A stretch of 64,000 nt of DNA from Agelaius tricolor (GCA_023055355.1 JALJCS010000029.1:8433001-8497000), one strand, 5' to 3'; numbered from the stretch's first letter, positions 43,211-54,080 are shown. Numbers and translations are program-made. Notes: generated by a model not told the origin, from the letters alone.

Positions 43211-46200
43211 CTGAGGGATCAAGAGAAGCAAATGTGAAAAACCTATTTAGACGGGGAACTGGGATTTGTGAGGGTGAACTAAGCACCCAGTTCACCATAC
43301 AAAGAACGGCTATGTAGATGTAGATGGCTACAGAGCACCTAGACTCCTTCAGTTCCCACAGGCCCTCCCGGTGCCACCCTTACCTGTGCTGTCATTGTTC
43401 TCCACCTGCCTGGACGTGTCCAAGGTTTGCATCCTGCTTTGGCTGAAATTCTTCCTGTCCCGGATACAGAGCAGGATGGTGGCTCTTTCCAGCAGCAGGT
43501 GTTTCAGCCACTCAGGGACGTGGGGCTGCAGGTCTTGCTTGTGCACCAGGCACACAATCAGGATGGTCTCTGTCAGGCTGATGACGAGCAGTGCCATGCA
43601 CACCACAAAGTAGATGCCTGCAGAGGCACCAGTGAGGTGAGTGACCTGCAAAGGCTCGTGCACAGAGCCAATCCTCCCTGTCTCAGGGCCCTGCAGTCTC
43701 TGCCCACGACTGCCGTGGCAGGTGGATAGGAGAAGCACCCTACCTATCAACGGGGTGCCGACGGCTGTGGCTGGCAATGTGTCAGATACAATAATGAGGA
43801 AAACCGAGTAGCCCAGCAGGAGAGTGATCTTGAAAGAGACCCTCTCCCCACTGTGGGGGGGTAGGTAGAAGCCCACAATGTCCATAACCATCAGGAAGAT
43901 GCTGGGGAGCAGCAGGCTGACGGTGTAGAAGAGGGGTCGTCTCCGGATCACTACCTGCAGGACAGAGACAGAAAAGGCTGTGAAGGGTTGAAATGAGGCC
44001 TTCAGCTGCTGTGGCTCTTTGCCAAGGCGGGTGAGGATGGTGGGGGGCACTAAGGTGAGCCAGAGGAAGGGCTCACTAGCAGGAGCCTCCCACCTGCAGG
44101 CAGGAGCTGCAGCACAGAGCAGCGACAGGGATGGGACAAGTCCCTTCCCTCGTGCCACATCCCCGAGAAATGCGGTGGCCAAAGGCTCTTACATAGAACT
44201 TCATCTCAGCATAGCTGTCACTGCTCTTGACACTGAACTCCTGGAAGTGGCTGAGCACGTAGAGCAGCTCCCACTCGCCCTGGTTCATGAAGACACTTTG
44301 GTCGAACTTGACGAGCTCCGGCTGCCGCCACAGCGAGAGGTTGATGTCACGAACTGGGGGGCGGAGGAGAGGTGAGGACTGCGGGCACCCCGCCCAAAGC
44401 GCCGGCAGCTGCCGGCACCTGCACCGCGGGCTGCCCGCCCTGCGCGCTTCCCCGGTCCGCTGGGGCCATCTAGAGGGACGAGCCGCCTCCTGCACGGAGC
44501 TCCGGCCCGCGAGGGCTGCCCGCTCCCCCGGGACCCCAGCGCGGGCCCGGCACTCACTGTGGTGCAGCCAGCTGGTGAAGGTCAGAGAGCAGTTCTGCAC
44601 GTCGAAGGGGAAGTTGTAGATGTCCAGGCTGCAGGCAGTCATCACCTGGATGGGTTTGAGGTTCTGCACCTCCCCGTGATGGCTGACGTAAACGTAGGGG
44701 ACGTGTGGGGACTTTCCAACATCCACACTGAGGGACATGAGGGACAGAGATGTGGGCTGGAGAGCACTCTGGGCAGGGCTTCCTTCTGCCAAGTGGCATT
44801 TCAGGGGGGATCTGCCCAAGAGCCAGGGATTTGCCTCCTGTGCTTTTTTGGTCATACCCTTGCAGGCATTTTTGCCTCCCATCACCTCTGCACTGCCCAG
44901 ACTGCTGCCCTCTCCCAGCCTGAGAAGTCCTAGAGCCCTCAGGAGGCACCGGAAGCACCTTAAATCCCCACGGAGTGGGAAGGACACCAGATAGCTCCAT
45001 GGGAAGGGCCAGCAGCTCTGCAGCTGCCCTGGCATTGTACTGTCTTCACAAAGCCTTTCTCCTGGTATCTGGATCTCACCCCCAGCACAGTGAGGGTAAT
45101 TACCAATGGTTGTGGTTAGCCAGCATTGGAAATGGCCCAGCTGCAGAGCCAATCCCCATCTGCAGCTCCCGATGCGGGGAGGCTGCCAGCTCTGTGCCAG
45201 GAATACAAAGCATGGGACTGTACGTGCCCACGGTGGGTGAGGAGTTCCAGTCCCAGTGCATCTCCCTCGAGACCTTGGCTGCACTCACAACTCATTGATG
45301 AGGATGTCGGGCACCCAGATGCTCTCCACAGGGAGGGAGATCTGCGTCAGGTTGTCGAAGTGAGCTGGGTCCCACTTGAGGAACTCATCTATCCAGTGCT
45401 GGGGACAATGGAGAGGGGACTTGGTGGGTGAGGTCCTTCCACTCTGCCAGCACACGGACCCCAGGCTAGCACCAAGAAAGCTTCCCACCCGCGGGAGGGA
45501 GGGAGGGAAGAATAATCCTTCAGCTTGCACAACACCCAACAGCGCAAACCAGGGAGTGTGAAAGCTGAGCCTTGAGGTTCATGTGCTACAGAGGTCTCGC
45601 CAACCCCCGGGATGTGTTACCCCCCTGCTCTCCTGTAGGACTGCACACTTCTCTCACAGGAAAACATGGGGGTTTGGGGGTGCTGGACCCCAAGGGGCCA
45701 GCAGGGAAGGGGTGAGGTTTCGTGGCTCCTCACCTGCCTGTACCAGATGTAGGTGGTCAGCACCTGGTCCTTCTCATCCTGTGGAGATGAGAACGGTGTC
45801 AGAACGGGGCACTGACCCTCTGGAGGACGGGCAGAGCACGCTGGCATGATGCTGCACGCCAGGTACCATTCCCCTCCCTGTGCAGTGGGAGCAGGGGACT
45901 CACCACGCTGAGGATGGCGTAGACCATGAGGTCGATGGCCACGTTGGTGGTCGTTCGCCAGTCCCGCACGGGCCGGGTGCCCTTCTGGTAGTGCGCCAGG
46001 AGGTGGTGGGAGAGGCGGCGCAGGGCGGGCTCCGAGGGCTCCGGGGTCCCGCCCCCGGGCCGGGCACCTGCTCGGCAGAGGGACAAAGGGAGCGAGGGAG
46101 GGAGAAAGGGAGGAAGGGCAGCGGCTGCCGTCACCCTGGGGTGGGCTGCGGGGTGCTGCCAGCTGCCTGCCCTCACTTACCACTTGGGGTTTCACATCCA

Positions 46201-48099
46201 ACTTTAATAGAGCATCCTGATGGGAAACAAGCCTGGACAGCAGAACCACCACCTAATATGTTACTGATACCCTGTGCCACGCAGGTTGTCAGCGCTGTGA
46301 CCTTCCCCAGCCCCAGAGGGCACAGCTGCGAGCCCGCACCTCTCTGGAGAAGTACCAGGGCAGCGGCAGCGGGGAACCACGAGGGACGCACTGCCCCCGG
46401 GAAGGTTTCATACCACTCGTTCCCTCCAGGGGCATTTCTTTGCTCAGCAGGTGGAGACGGTGAAGGTTAGAGATGAAGCAGGATGCTAAATTCATTTATT
46501 AGGTATCTTGGTGTTTGCTTCCTGTGAAAACAGTCCCTTCACTGGTGCCAGCAGCATCAAGTGAGGGCAAATTGTTTTCAGCGCCGTGTCCTCACTGCCA
46601 GGTGCCTGGAACACCAGGGCTGGGCCAGGGCAGCAGTGCTACACTTGTGGCTGTGCTCTGCAGCACACCCAGCCCCAGAGCCCAATTCCAGCATAATGGA
46701 AGAGACTAATTGGAATAGATCTATGGGAACTTGGGAAAAGCTACTGGAAGGGAATTTTAATCTCTATTTTAAGCTAAAAAAAAAAGAAAAAAAAAAAAAA
46801 AAAGAGAGAGAAAGCAACAGCCTCAGCCCCTCTGACATTGCTCATGAGTGGTAGTGCTGGGGAGCCAGCCGGGTGCATGATGCTCGCCCAGGCAGGCATG
46901 AGCCAACAGAGGCACTGAGATGGGGGAGAGGCAGCAATTAGGGTGAGGGGAGGAAATGCAGCTGCTGCCATCACCACAGCTTGGGCCAAGTGACCTTTCC
47001 TGCTGCAGCTGGTGGCAGCTGGCTCACGCTTGCACTCTTCCTTGCACCACCTTCTCCTCACATCCACACCACCCATATCTGCATCAGAATGCTTTGGCAG
47101 CAGGGAAATGGCTTTGCAGAGGGAGGACTGGGCTGGGTTCACCTCAGATGCTCTTTGCCTCTGCTCCAGACACCATGCTGGTCTGCCCAGCCCAAATCTG
47201 TGCCAGGGCTTGCCAGCAACTCATCTGGTGCAACTCGGCACAACCCTGGCACAGCGCTAACACATGGGGATCTGTGTGCACAGCCCCTCCTGGCCAGCAT
47301 TGCCAGGGTGAGCCTATCACTGCCCCCACTCCTTTTCTGCCACCTTAGATCTGCTAACACTGGGAGAAGGCTTGGGAGTTGGGTGACAGGAGCTACATGA
47401 CCTGTCCAGAGATTTGAGTCAATAGCCTGCTGAAAACTCAGTTGGGCTGGTGCAAAACAGCTCAAGGATTTTTTGTGCTATTTGCCAGGAACATTCGATG
47501 AGAAAATAATAATTGAATAACAAGGAAATCTGTTGGCTGTCAATTTTGCACTGCACAGAGCTGCAACTGCAAACTATAGGCACAGCATCATGCCCAAAAC
47601 CCAGCTCTAGGTTATGAGGGGGGACTAAACATTATATTGGAGGAAGCCCTTCACCAGGCAGGGGGCTCAGGCAGCCTCTCTCAGGCAGCAGAGAGCAGGC
47701 AGGAGACCCCCATGTCTCTGTCTGTCCCCAGGGCTGGTTTTGGGCACAGCTCCAGAGCACCTCAAGACCCCACAGAGCAGAGCTGGGTTCTAAGGCTACG
47801 TTGCCTTGCTGCCAGTGTCACCCAGGCAGGAGGCACCTCCAGGCTCTGCAGCGGAGCTCCCCCATCTCCAGCCTCTCCCAGGTACGCCACCTCCCAGCAG
47901 CACGAAGGTTTCCCTAAAGAGCAGCCCTTGCCTGTCCCTCAGCACGGCTCAGGTGCTGGGACGATGCTGCTCCGTGCAGGAGCGCCCCGCTCCGCCTCAG
48001 CCCCCAGCCCTGCCCGCCCTCCCTCGCCTTACCTGGGCTCGGTAGGGCCGCGGCCAGCGGCAGCAGGGCCAGGAGCGCCCCGAGAGCCGCGGGCACCAT
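42912..48099 (-). CDS. HTR3A: HTR3A, 5-hydroxytryptamine receptor 3A (complete, nine exons)
   Basis: Gene-level entry; minus-strand coding exons from the start are 48033-48099, 45904-46067, 45734-45778, 45289-45398, 44558-44727, 44193-44353, 43744-43954, 43384-43617 and 42912-43210. Joined they give 486 residues (human about 478). The product is a Cys-loop, serotonin-gated, cation-selective channel subunit of neuronal plasma membranes. Visible features: signal peptide (about 1-22); ligand residues W89, R91, N127-E128, W182, F225 and Y233; Cys-loop C161-C175; sequons N108, N174 and N190; M1 from about 246; M2 with GERVSFKITLLLGYSVFLII; M3 about 311-333; MA helix and M4 ending WSVWRDA. Exon lengths 45, 110 and 170 bp match the human gene as I remember it. 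The sequence is clearly A-type rather than B-type. It is divergent from USP28 and convergent with ZBTB16. Confidence 0.97.
43384..43617 (-). CDS. HTR3A: HTR3A exon 8: M3 and first part of the cytoplasmic loop
   Basis: Encodes M3 (IYFVVCMALLVISLTETILI), then VHKQDLQPHVPEWLKHLLLE and a less conserved intracellular stretch ending QVENNDST. Acceptor CTGCAG; donor GTAAGG; ends in phase 1. Confidence 0.95.
43744..43954 (-). CDS. HTR3A: HTR3A exon 7: M1 and pore-lining M2
   Basis: Encodes VVIRRRPLFYTVSLLLPSIF through M2 GERVSFKITLLLGYSVFLII and VSDTLPATAVGTPLIG. M2 and its flanks are practically identical to human, so cation selectivity and gating residues are preserved. 211 bp, ending in phase 1. 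Confidence 0.97.
44193..44353 (-). CDS. HTR3A: HTR3A exon 6: loops F and C
   Basis: Encodes IRDINLSLWRQPELVKFDQS, VFMNQGEWELLYVLSHFQEF and SVKSSDSYAEMKFY. Loop C keeps F225 and Y233 (mammalian F226/Y234), but the preceding residue is Ser instead of Tyr. Acceptor CCCCAG; donor GTAAGA; phase 0 at the end. Confidence 0.95.
44558..44727 (-). CDS. HTR3A: HTR3A exon 5: loop E, Cys-loop and loop B
   Basis: A 170-bp exon encoding VDVGKSPHVPYVYVSHHGEV, then QNLKPIQV, the Cys-loop CSLDIYNFPFDVQNC and loop B TFTSWLHH. Leu152 stands where mammalian receptors have Tyr153 in loop E; the codon is CTC on the coding strand. All other key residues are kept. Confidence 0.96.
44728..45288 (-). other. HTR3A: HTR3A intron 4
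   Basis: 561 bp between loop A and Cys-loop exons; canonical splice sites; nothing else recognisable. Confidence 0.85.
45289..45398 (-). CDS. HTR3A: HTR3A exon 4: loop A
   Basis: A 110-bp exon encoding HWIDEFLKWDPAHFDNLTQI... to WVPDILINE, with the loop A Asn-Glu pair and a retained NLT glycosylation sequon. It ends two bases into a Phe codon completed by the next exon. Confidence 0.96.
45399..45733 (-). other. HTR3A: HTR3A intron 3
   Basis: 335 bp with GTGAGG donor and CCCCAG acceptor on the minus strand; no other feature seen. Confidence 0.85.
45734..45778 (-). CDS. HTR3A: HTR3A exon 3: loop D
   Basis: A 45-bp exon encoding DEKDQVLTTYIWYRQ, almost identical to human. It carries W89 and R91, the counterparts of mammalian W90 and R92 in ligand-site loop D. 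Phase 0 at both ends. Confidence 0.96.
45904..46067 (-). CDS. HTR3A: HTR3A exon 2: N-terminal helix of the extracellular domain
   Basis: Encodes residues 23-77. A Gly/Pro-rich start (ARPGGGTPEPSEP) precedes the family segment LRRLSHHLLAHYQKGTRPVRDW, which matches the human LLRLSDYLLTNYRKGVRPVRDW region. The human N-terminal NTT glycosylation site is absent. Acceptor GAGCAG and donor GTGAGT are canonical. Confidence 0.93.
46068..48032 (-). other. HTR3A: HTR3A intron 1
   Basis: A 2.0 kb first intron. It contains an A-rich simple stretch at 46770-46812 followed by GAGAG units. No alternative first exon is recognised. Confidence 0.8.
46770..46812. repeat. Poly-A / GA simple repeat
   Basis: A-runs interrupted by single G and ending in AGAGAGAG, inside HTR3A intron 1. 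Confidence 0.85.
48033..48099 (-). CDS. HTR3A: HTR3A exon 1: signal peptide
   Basis: ATG at 48099 begins MVPAALGALLALLPLAAALP, a typical leucine/alanine signal peptide, and the exon ends one base into Gly23 before a GTAAGG donor. The join to the next exon restores frame exactly. The start is chosen because it is the only ATG giving a signal peptide; the surrounding sequence is CpG-rich, as expected for a first exon. Confidence 0.85.
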
Positions 48100-49797
48100 G
48101 GGTCCGCCGGCTGCAGCCGCCGCCCGCTCGGCAGGACTGAGTGGAGCGGGGAGGCAGGCGGCACTCGCGTGACTTTGCCCACAACGTCGGGTTTTTGAGA
48201 ACGCCCAATTAATCTCGCGATCAGCCTCTCCCGCTGCATCAGGTTTCAGGCTGGGAGGATAAAATGCTACAGGAGGATGCGAGTGGGGCCCACCCAGCCA
48301 TCCCCCATCCCCGCCCAGCTCCAAAAGAGCTTCCCCATCCTCTGCCCAGGCGCCTGCTTGTGGCAAAGCGGGTTTTGGGGTCCCAGCATCGTGTGCAGTG
48401 GGGGCACGATGGGGGGAGAGGGTGCCAGGGCTGAGCCAGGAGATCCTCAGCAGCTGGAAAGACAGGGAAACCCTCTGAGGGGCAGGGGAAGGGAGCCTGG
48501 CCAGGGATATGCCACTGACACAGGGTGGGTTTCCACCAGCAGGGGAGAGGGGAGCTCTGGAGGTACCAGGCTCCCCTTCACACCTGCGGCAGGTGGGCCT
48601 GTGCCACTGACGGTGGCTCTGACAGCTGCAGGTGGGGGCAGCCAGCCCTTGGCACCCCTGCCTGAGGCAGCAGCTTTCCCCTAACCCCTCCAGCCTGCAC
48701 CTACACTGGAGTCCATTTTTACCCCAGAAATTTGCATTTGTTGTAAATTTCAGCAAACAAAGTTCTTCCTACTGTTTTCAGTTTCCCGAAATATTTAACG
48801 CCTTGGGGCAAACAAGACTGGAAGCAAAGCCTGGTCAGGTATTACTGAGAGCCAAAAGGTCCTCGGTGTCCACCCATGCATGGGTGCCCTGCTCAGGCTG
48901 CGCGTCCACAGCATCAGCGCCTTGGGCTGGGCAGTGTCTCTCTGCCTGGCAGGGGAGCTTCCCCTCCACCCTAAACCTCTGTAATCTTCTGTATTCCTCT
49001 ATGCCTACACTGTGCTTGTGTGTGTTGCAGGTGCCTATGCCCCCACAAAGCTGCCAGCTGCTGGAAATCCTGGGGAAGCAGCGGCCAGGGACCAAAGCCT
49101 GCGGCAGTGGCGTAGAGCAAATTGCATCAGATGCCGGCATGGAGTCACTTAAACGAGATAAGAATTAGTGCGGGGCCCTGATGAACTCCCCGTTGGCTGC
49201 CAACAGCGGTGTCAGGGAGAGAGCGAGAGCAGAGCTGGGGCTAATTTGATTTCTCGGCTCCGTTAGTGGCTGGCAAGTCACCTCCCAGGGAGCGCCAGCA
49301 GCTCACAGTGCTCTCCCCTTATTGAATCTGGGTAATGAAAATCACGGGCAGCGCCACCACGGTGCTGGGGACTGTGCCCTACTCTGCCCCCTCTCCTGCA
49401 GCCTCCTGCTCTGCAGCCGGCAGGACGAGGCCAAGGGGGCGCGGAGTGCTCAGTGGAGCCTCTGCTGCAGCATCATTAACTCTGAATTTTCTCCCTCGGG
49501 TTTTACATCTTCATCTTAAAGAGATTTTAATGTAGTTCCTATCAGCCCTCCTGTTATTGGATATCTAATTAGCGTGATCTACTGTAGGCTCATGTTACAC
49601 ACACACAGGGGGCTCTTGCGGGACGTTCTGTGGGACGGCTGATATCAATCGGCAGCGCCCAGATCAGATTTACTTTCCAAAATAGCATAATGGGATTTTA
49701 TTAGCCCTGTAATCTGCTGCATGGTAATTGCTTTTCTGGGAATCGAAGTGCTCAGTGCCTGGGGCTTCCCACAGCTCAGCCCAGCGTCCTGTCCAGG

Positions 49798-50315
49798 CCC
49801 TGCTGCAGCCAGGCATGGCAGCATCTCTGCAGGCTCCATTGCAGCCAGGCATGGCAGCATCTCTGCAGGCTCTGCTGCTCCCCTGCAGCCAGGCATGGCA
49901 GCATCCCTGCAGGCTCCACTGCAGCCAGGCATGGCAGCATCTCTGCAGGCCCTGCTGCAGCCAGGCATGGCAGCATCTCTGCAGGCTCCACTGCAGCCAG
50001 GCATGGCAGCATCTCTGCAGGCTCTGCTGCTCCCCTGCAACCAGGCATGGCAGCATCTCTGCAGGCTCCATTGCAGCCAGGCATGGCAGCATCTCTGCAG
50101 GCTCCATTGCAGCCAGGCATGGCAGCATCTCTGCAGGTTCCCCTGCAATCAGGCATGGCAGCATCTCTGCAGGCCCTGCTGCAGCCAGGCATGGCAGCAT
50201 CCCTGCAGGCTCCACTGCAGCCAGGCATGGCAGCATCTCTGCAGGCCCTGCTGCAGCCAGGCATGGCAGCATCTCTGCAGGTTCCCCTGCAATCAGGCAT
50301 GGCAGAATTTCTGCA
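49798..50315 (+). repeat. 36-bp-unit minisatellite, 14 copies
   Basis: The core AGGCATGGCAG recurs at 49811, 49847, 49891, 49927, 49963, 49999, 50043, 50079, 50115, 50151, 50187, 50223, 50259 and 50295. Eleven intervals are 36 bp and two are 44 bp, the latter carrying an extra CTGCTGCTCCCC-type insertion. Units alternate between CTCCATTGCAGCC, CCCTGCTGCAGCC and TTCCCCTGCAATC ends. Because 36 is a multiple of three, the array gives long artificial open frames on both strands. Confidence 0.96.
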
Positions 50316-53055
50316 CTGGATGGATGGGCACTCAGGCCTCTCTCCTGGAGCAGCCATGCTGCAAGCAGGTTCCTTGGCTGAGCAAGCAGGTATTTAGCTC
50401 AGAGTAGCAATCTCAGAGGCTGAGGAGAGCACAGGGGCACAAGCACAAGATCCCCAACATGTGATGGCACAAGTGATGCTCTGCATTCCCTCCTCACCCC
50501 AATGTGAGCTCATCCCAAGTCTGGGGTGTGCAGCATTATGCACTAGAGTCCTTTGGCAGCTCCCACCCCATGCCATGGAATGTGCTGGGCTCTGCACAGG
50601 CCGGGGTGCTGTAGCCAGGCTGGGGAGCACAGTGGGAACAGGAGGGAGGCCTCCATTGTGGTGCTGCCGGTGCGGAGCAGGCAGGAGAGGGAAGCAGCTC
50701 TCCTCCAGGCTGCCAGCGCTCGCCTTTCAGAGCGCGTTTGGAGCGTCAAAAACAATAAAGCATCAGCGAGGAGCCCTGGCAGCACAGCTGCCTGATGGCC
50801 CCGGCCCCATCAGGCGCCCGAGGCCGCCCATTACGGAGGCTCACGCTGCCCGAATTGCATGTCTGCTGTGATTTAACACTGCGAGACATGAGATGAACAC
50901 CGCAGGCAGGCAGGGCACGGCCGGGCCCGCTGCAGCCCCGCTCCCACGGGGCCCTGCTCCCAGGGACAGGGGTCCTGCAGGAGGCTTGGGCTTCCTGGCA
51001 TCCCGGGGGCACTGCAGAGGGCCAGGGGCACACATGGGATCTCTGCTCTGGCACTCGCCTTGTGCAGCTCCAAGAACGAAGCACAGACCAATTGCCGTGA
51101 ACAGCTGCTCAGTGTGGTGCCCTTGGCAAATTTAATTTCATTTAGGGACACTGATGGCTTTGTCCCATAGGTGCAAACTGCTTGGCCATTGGAGAAGCCA
51201 AAAATTGCCCATTCCAGCTACCAAGCCCATCCTCACCCCAGTGAAGGAGCCCAATGCTTTTAAATCCCCCAGAGAAGGGATGGAAGTGCTTTCCTTTCAA
51301 GGCCTCTCTTTCATTAGACACCCTTCAGATGTTTGCAATATTCTGCCACTGTTTCATTACCACTAAAGGCAGGCAATAATAAGTACATGAAGGTGTTTGG
51401 AGCCCATTGCTGTTAATGAAGGAGATCTGGCTGATGCTGAGCAGGACGGGAGCTATGCTCACAGGCTGAGCCCAATCTCAGGGCATGGAAGGAGAGGGCA
51501 TGTCTGCAGCCGGCTCTGTCTGACGGTGTACAATCTCCCCCTAGTAAATTATCTTGGATGTAACAGTGCTGTGACTGCACTTAACGCTGCAAACAAATTG
51601 TTCTACACCCTAGTTAATTATCACAGCATTAATCAGGCTGCTAAACATTAAACACAGCCTGGACAAACCTGGAGCTAAATATACAGGTCTGAGTTTATCT
51701 TTGTGACAGGGAAATTCAGAATTTTCATGGTTAATAGTTTTTTTTAAGGTAGAAAAATCCTGAGGACCCTTACCTAAGCAACGAAGTTTGGGTATAGCAC
51801 CATTCCCTCTGCAGCGCATGAGGGTCCCAGAGTGAAAATCACAGTGCCCAGCACCACCTCCCTATCTCTCACTATTAATAGCCTGGCAGGCTCCCAAAAT
51901 GAGTGGAATTTCTTACTTTGTTGCATTTAAGGATCACTGCTTGTCTTGTTTATACTTTGCACATCAGGGAAATTGGCGAACACCAGCTTCCACAGTTTCA
52001 CCTTATCTACACTGCTACCTCCTCCCTCTTGCCTCCCCAATTCCTCATCTGGAGTATCTGTGAGAACCAGGAAACCGAGACAATCTCAGAACAGTCCACA
52101 CTGAGGTCCCACACCTCTCTCAAAACAAAAGGCAAGGGACAGTCTGTGACTGCCCAGGACAAATCCAATGTGGGAGATGCCCACCCAGCTGGGAAAGGGC
52201 ATTTTCACGGGACAATTGGCAACCAGGGTATGGCAGTGGCACTGTGTGACCCTACTGTCCCCTTCCTCGTGCAGTGCCACAGCTCTGCTGGAAATGCCAA
52301 TGCCATGAGTGTCACAGGAGCTTCAGAGCCCAGTGGGGACAAACGCAGGCAGAGGATTGCAACCGACACATTCCTGATGATGCAGGAGGAGGTTTTCACC
52401 AGTTTCCCCCAAGAGAGCTGAGCCCCACTGGCTCCTCAGGTGGAATCAAGCTGCCCAGGTGCCTGAGCCACATCTCATCAGCAGGTCCAGCTGCTGCACT
52501 GCTGACAGCGTGGGGTCTGCTCACACACACCTGCATCCTGCACAGCCCCGGGGCCCTTGCTGGGGCATCTCCATTTCAGTATCCTTGTATTAAGAGAAAG
52601 GTAGAATCTGGGCTGTGCCAACAACATAGAGCCCTTTGGATCAGCAAATCTGAGAAATGTCTATTTCCTGCTGGTTCACCCAGGCCCAAAAAAGCATGTG
52701 TTGGGCTGGAGCAGAAAGCAGATGCCAGGCCCTCGTTGCTTTGAGCCTTTTCCTCGAGGTTTTCCCCGGGGTGCATCCACCCCTGGAGCATCCCAGTCCA
52801 TCCTCCTCCAGCCGCCTGCTCGCAGCCTCCTGCCGGGCAGCACCGGCAGCACCGGGCAGCACAGGCGGACACCTGCAGGACCACAAAGGGGAGGGGGGTT
52901 TATTACTGTTGTAACTGAAAGAAAATAATTCACTTTTATCAGTATGGAGGGGCGCGGCCAGGGCAGAACGCCGGCTGGGCCGCTGTTCCCGGCTGCTGGG
53001 GTGGGGGACGAGGGAGAACGGACTCGGGGCGATGATCGGAGGCTTCTCGGGAGGG

Positions 53056-53518
53056 AACACGGACGGACACACGGACGGGCAAGGGCGGACACAGGGACGG
53101 GCACGGGCGGACACACGGACACACAGACAAGCACGGGCGAGGGCACGGGCGAGGGCACGGGCGGGGGCACGGACGGACACACGGACGGGCACGGGCGGTC
53201 ACACGGACACACAGACGGGCACGAACGGGCACACGGGCGGACACACGGACGGGCACGGGCGGGGGCACGGGCGGGGGCACAGGCGGACACACGGGCGGGC
53301 ACACGGACGGACACACGGACGGGCACGGGCGGACACACGGGCGGACACACGGGCACACGGACGGGCACACGGACGGACACACAGACGGGCACGGGCGGAC
53401 ACACGGACGGGCACGGGCGGACACACGGACACACGGACGGGCACACGGACGGACACACGGACGGGCACGGGCGGACACACGGACGGGCACACGGACGGAC
53501 ACACAGACGGGCACGAGC
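53056..53518 (+). repeat. GC-rich minisatellite at the USP28 5' end
   Basis: About 460 bp composed of interleaved short words CGGACACA, CGGACGGGCA and CGGGCGGACA, giving a variable repeat of roughly 20-22 bp. It ends about 85 bp before the USP28 ATG, so it lies in or next to the promoter/5' UTR. It generates long spurious open frames on both strands (VCPSVCP-type and GHTDGHTD-type peptides). Confidence 0.94.
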
Positions 53519-54080
53519 GGCCGCGGCCCCGGCGGGCGGCGCGGCCGGAACCGGAGCGGCCGCGCGTGCGCTGTGCGGGACGGCGCCGCTGCCGGCGGCC
53601 CCATGACGGCCGAGCTGCGGGCCCGGGGCGGCGGCGGAGGCGAGGTGAGACGGCGGCGCGAGCCCGCGGGGCGGGCGGGGGCGCCGGGGCTGCTGGGGCG
53701 GGGGAGCGGCGGGGCGAGCCCGCGGCAGGGCGAGGAGGGCGGCGGGCGGCGCCCCCCGCGCGGGGCCGGGGCTGCCGCCGGACCGAGCCTCGCAGCGCGG
53801 CGGCCCCGCTGCGCCCCGAGCCCGCGGCCCGCGGCCGCTCGGGGCCGGCCCGCAGCGCTTCCCCGCTCTGCGCGCTCCCGGAGCCCGCCCCGTCGGGTTT
53901 CGTTGGGAATAACGGGCTCCGCGCGGCGCCGCGCGATGCGCCGGTACCACGGGAAAGGGCTCGGGCGGGCGCTCAGACACCCGCCGCTCTGCGGGGAGCA
54001 GAAACGCGTGTGCCCTCCCCGCCGCCGGGCAGCACCTCCCGGGGCAAGTCAGCGAAAACTGTTGCTCCCAAACTTCAGGG
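53500..54080 (+). promoter_or_regulatory. USP28: USP28 CpG-island promoter region
   Basis: Very high CG density from the end of the minisatellite through exon 1 and the first 400 bp of intron 1. No TATA box is visible, as expected for a housekeeping-type promoter. The transcription start site cannot be fixed from sequence. Confidence 0.7.
53603..53644 (+). CDS. USP28: USP28 exon 1
   Basis: Encodes [14 protein letters not shown], ending in phase 0 at a GTGAGA donor. The start is chosen because MTAEL is identical to the human N-terminus. The glycine run replaces the longer acidic/Gly segment of human exon 1. An upstream in-frame ATG at 53573 exists but its translation has no counterpart. Confidence 0.9.

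Larger units (their letters stand above)
48100..53602. other. HTR3A-USP28 divergent intergenic region
   Basis: 5.5 kb between two genes transcribed away from each other. The HTR3A side (48100-48260) is CpG-containing, with a weak TTTTATC on the minus strand about 160 bp before the ATG. The middle carries the 36-bp minisatellite; 51.1-52.0 kb is moderately AT-rich unique DNA; the USP28 side is the GC-rich minisatellite and CpG island. An HTR3B gene, which occupies this interval in human, is not detected. Confidence 0.8.

Noticed and set aside
48258..48264. TTTTATC on the minus strand as a TATA box for HTR3A
   Set aside because: About 160 bp from the ATG and a poor match to consensus; not strong enough to list as a feature.
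49645..50407. Open frames of 116-228 codons with 12-residue repeats (AASLQAPLQPGM and reverse)
   Set aside because: Artefact of a 36-bp minisatellite whose unit is divisible by three; open in multiple frames and on both strands.
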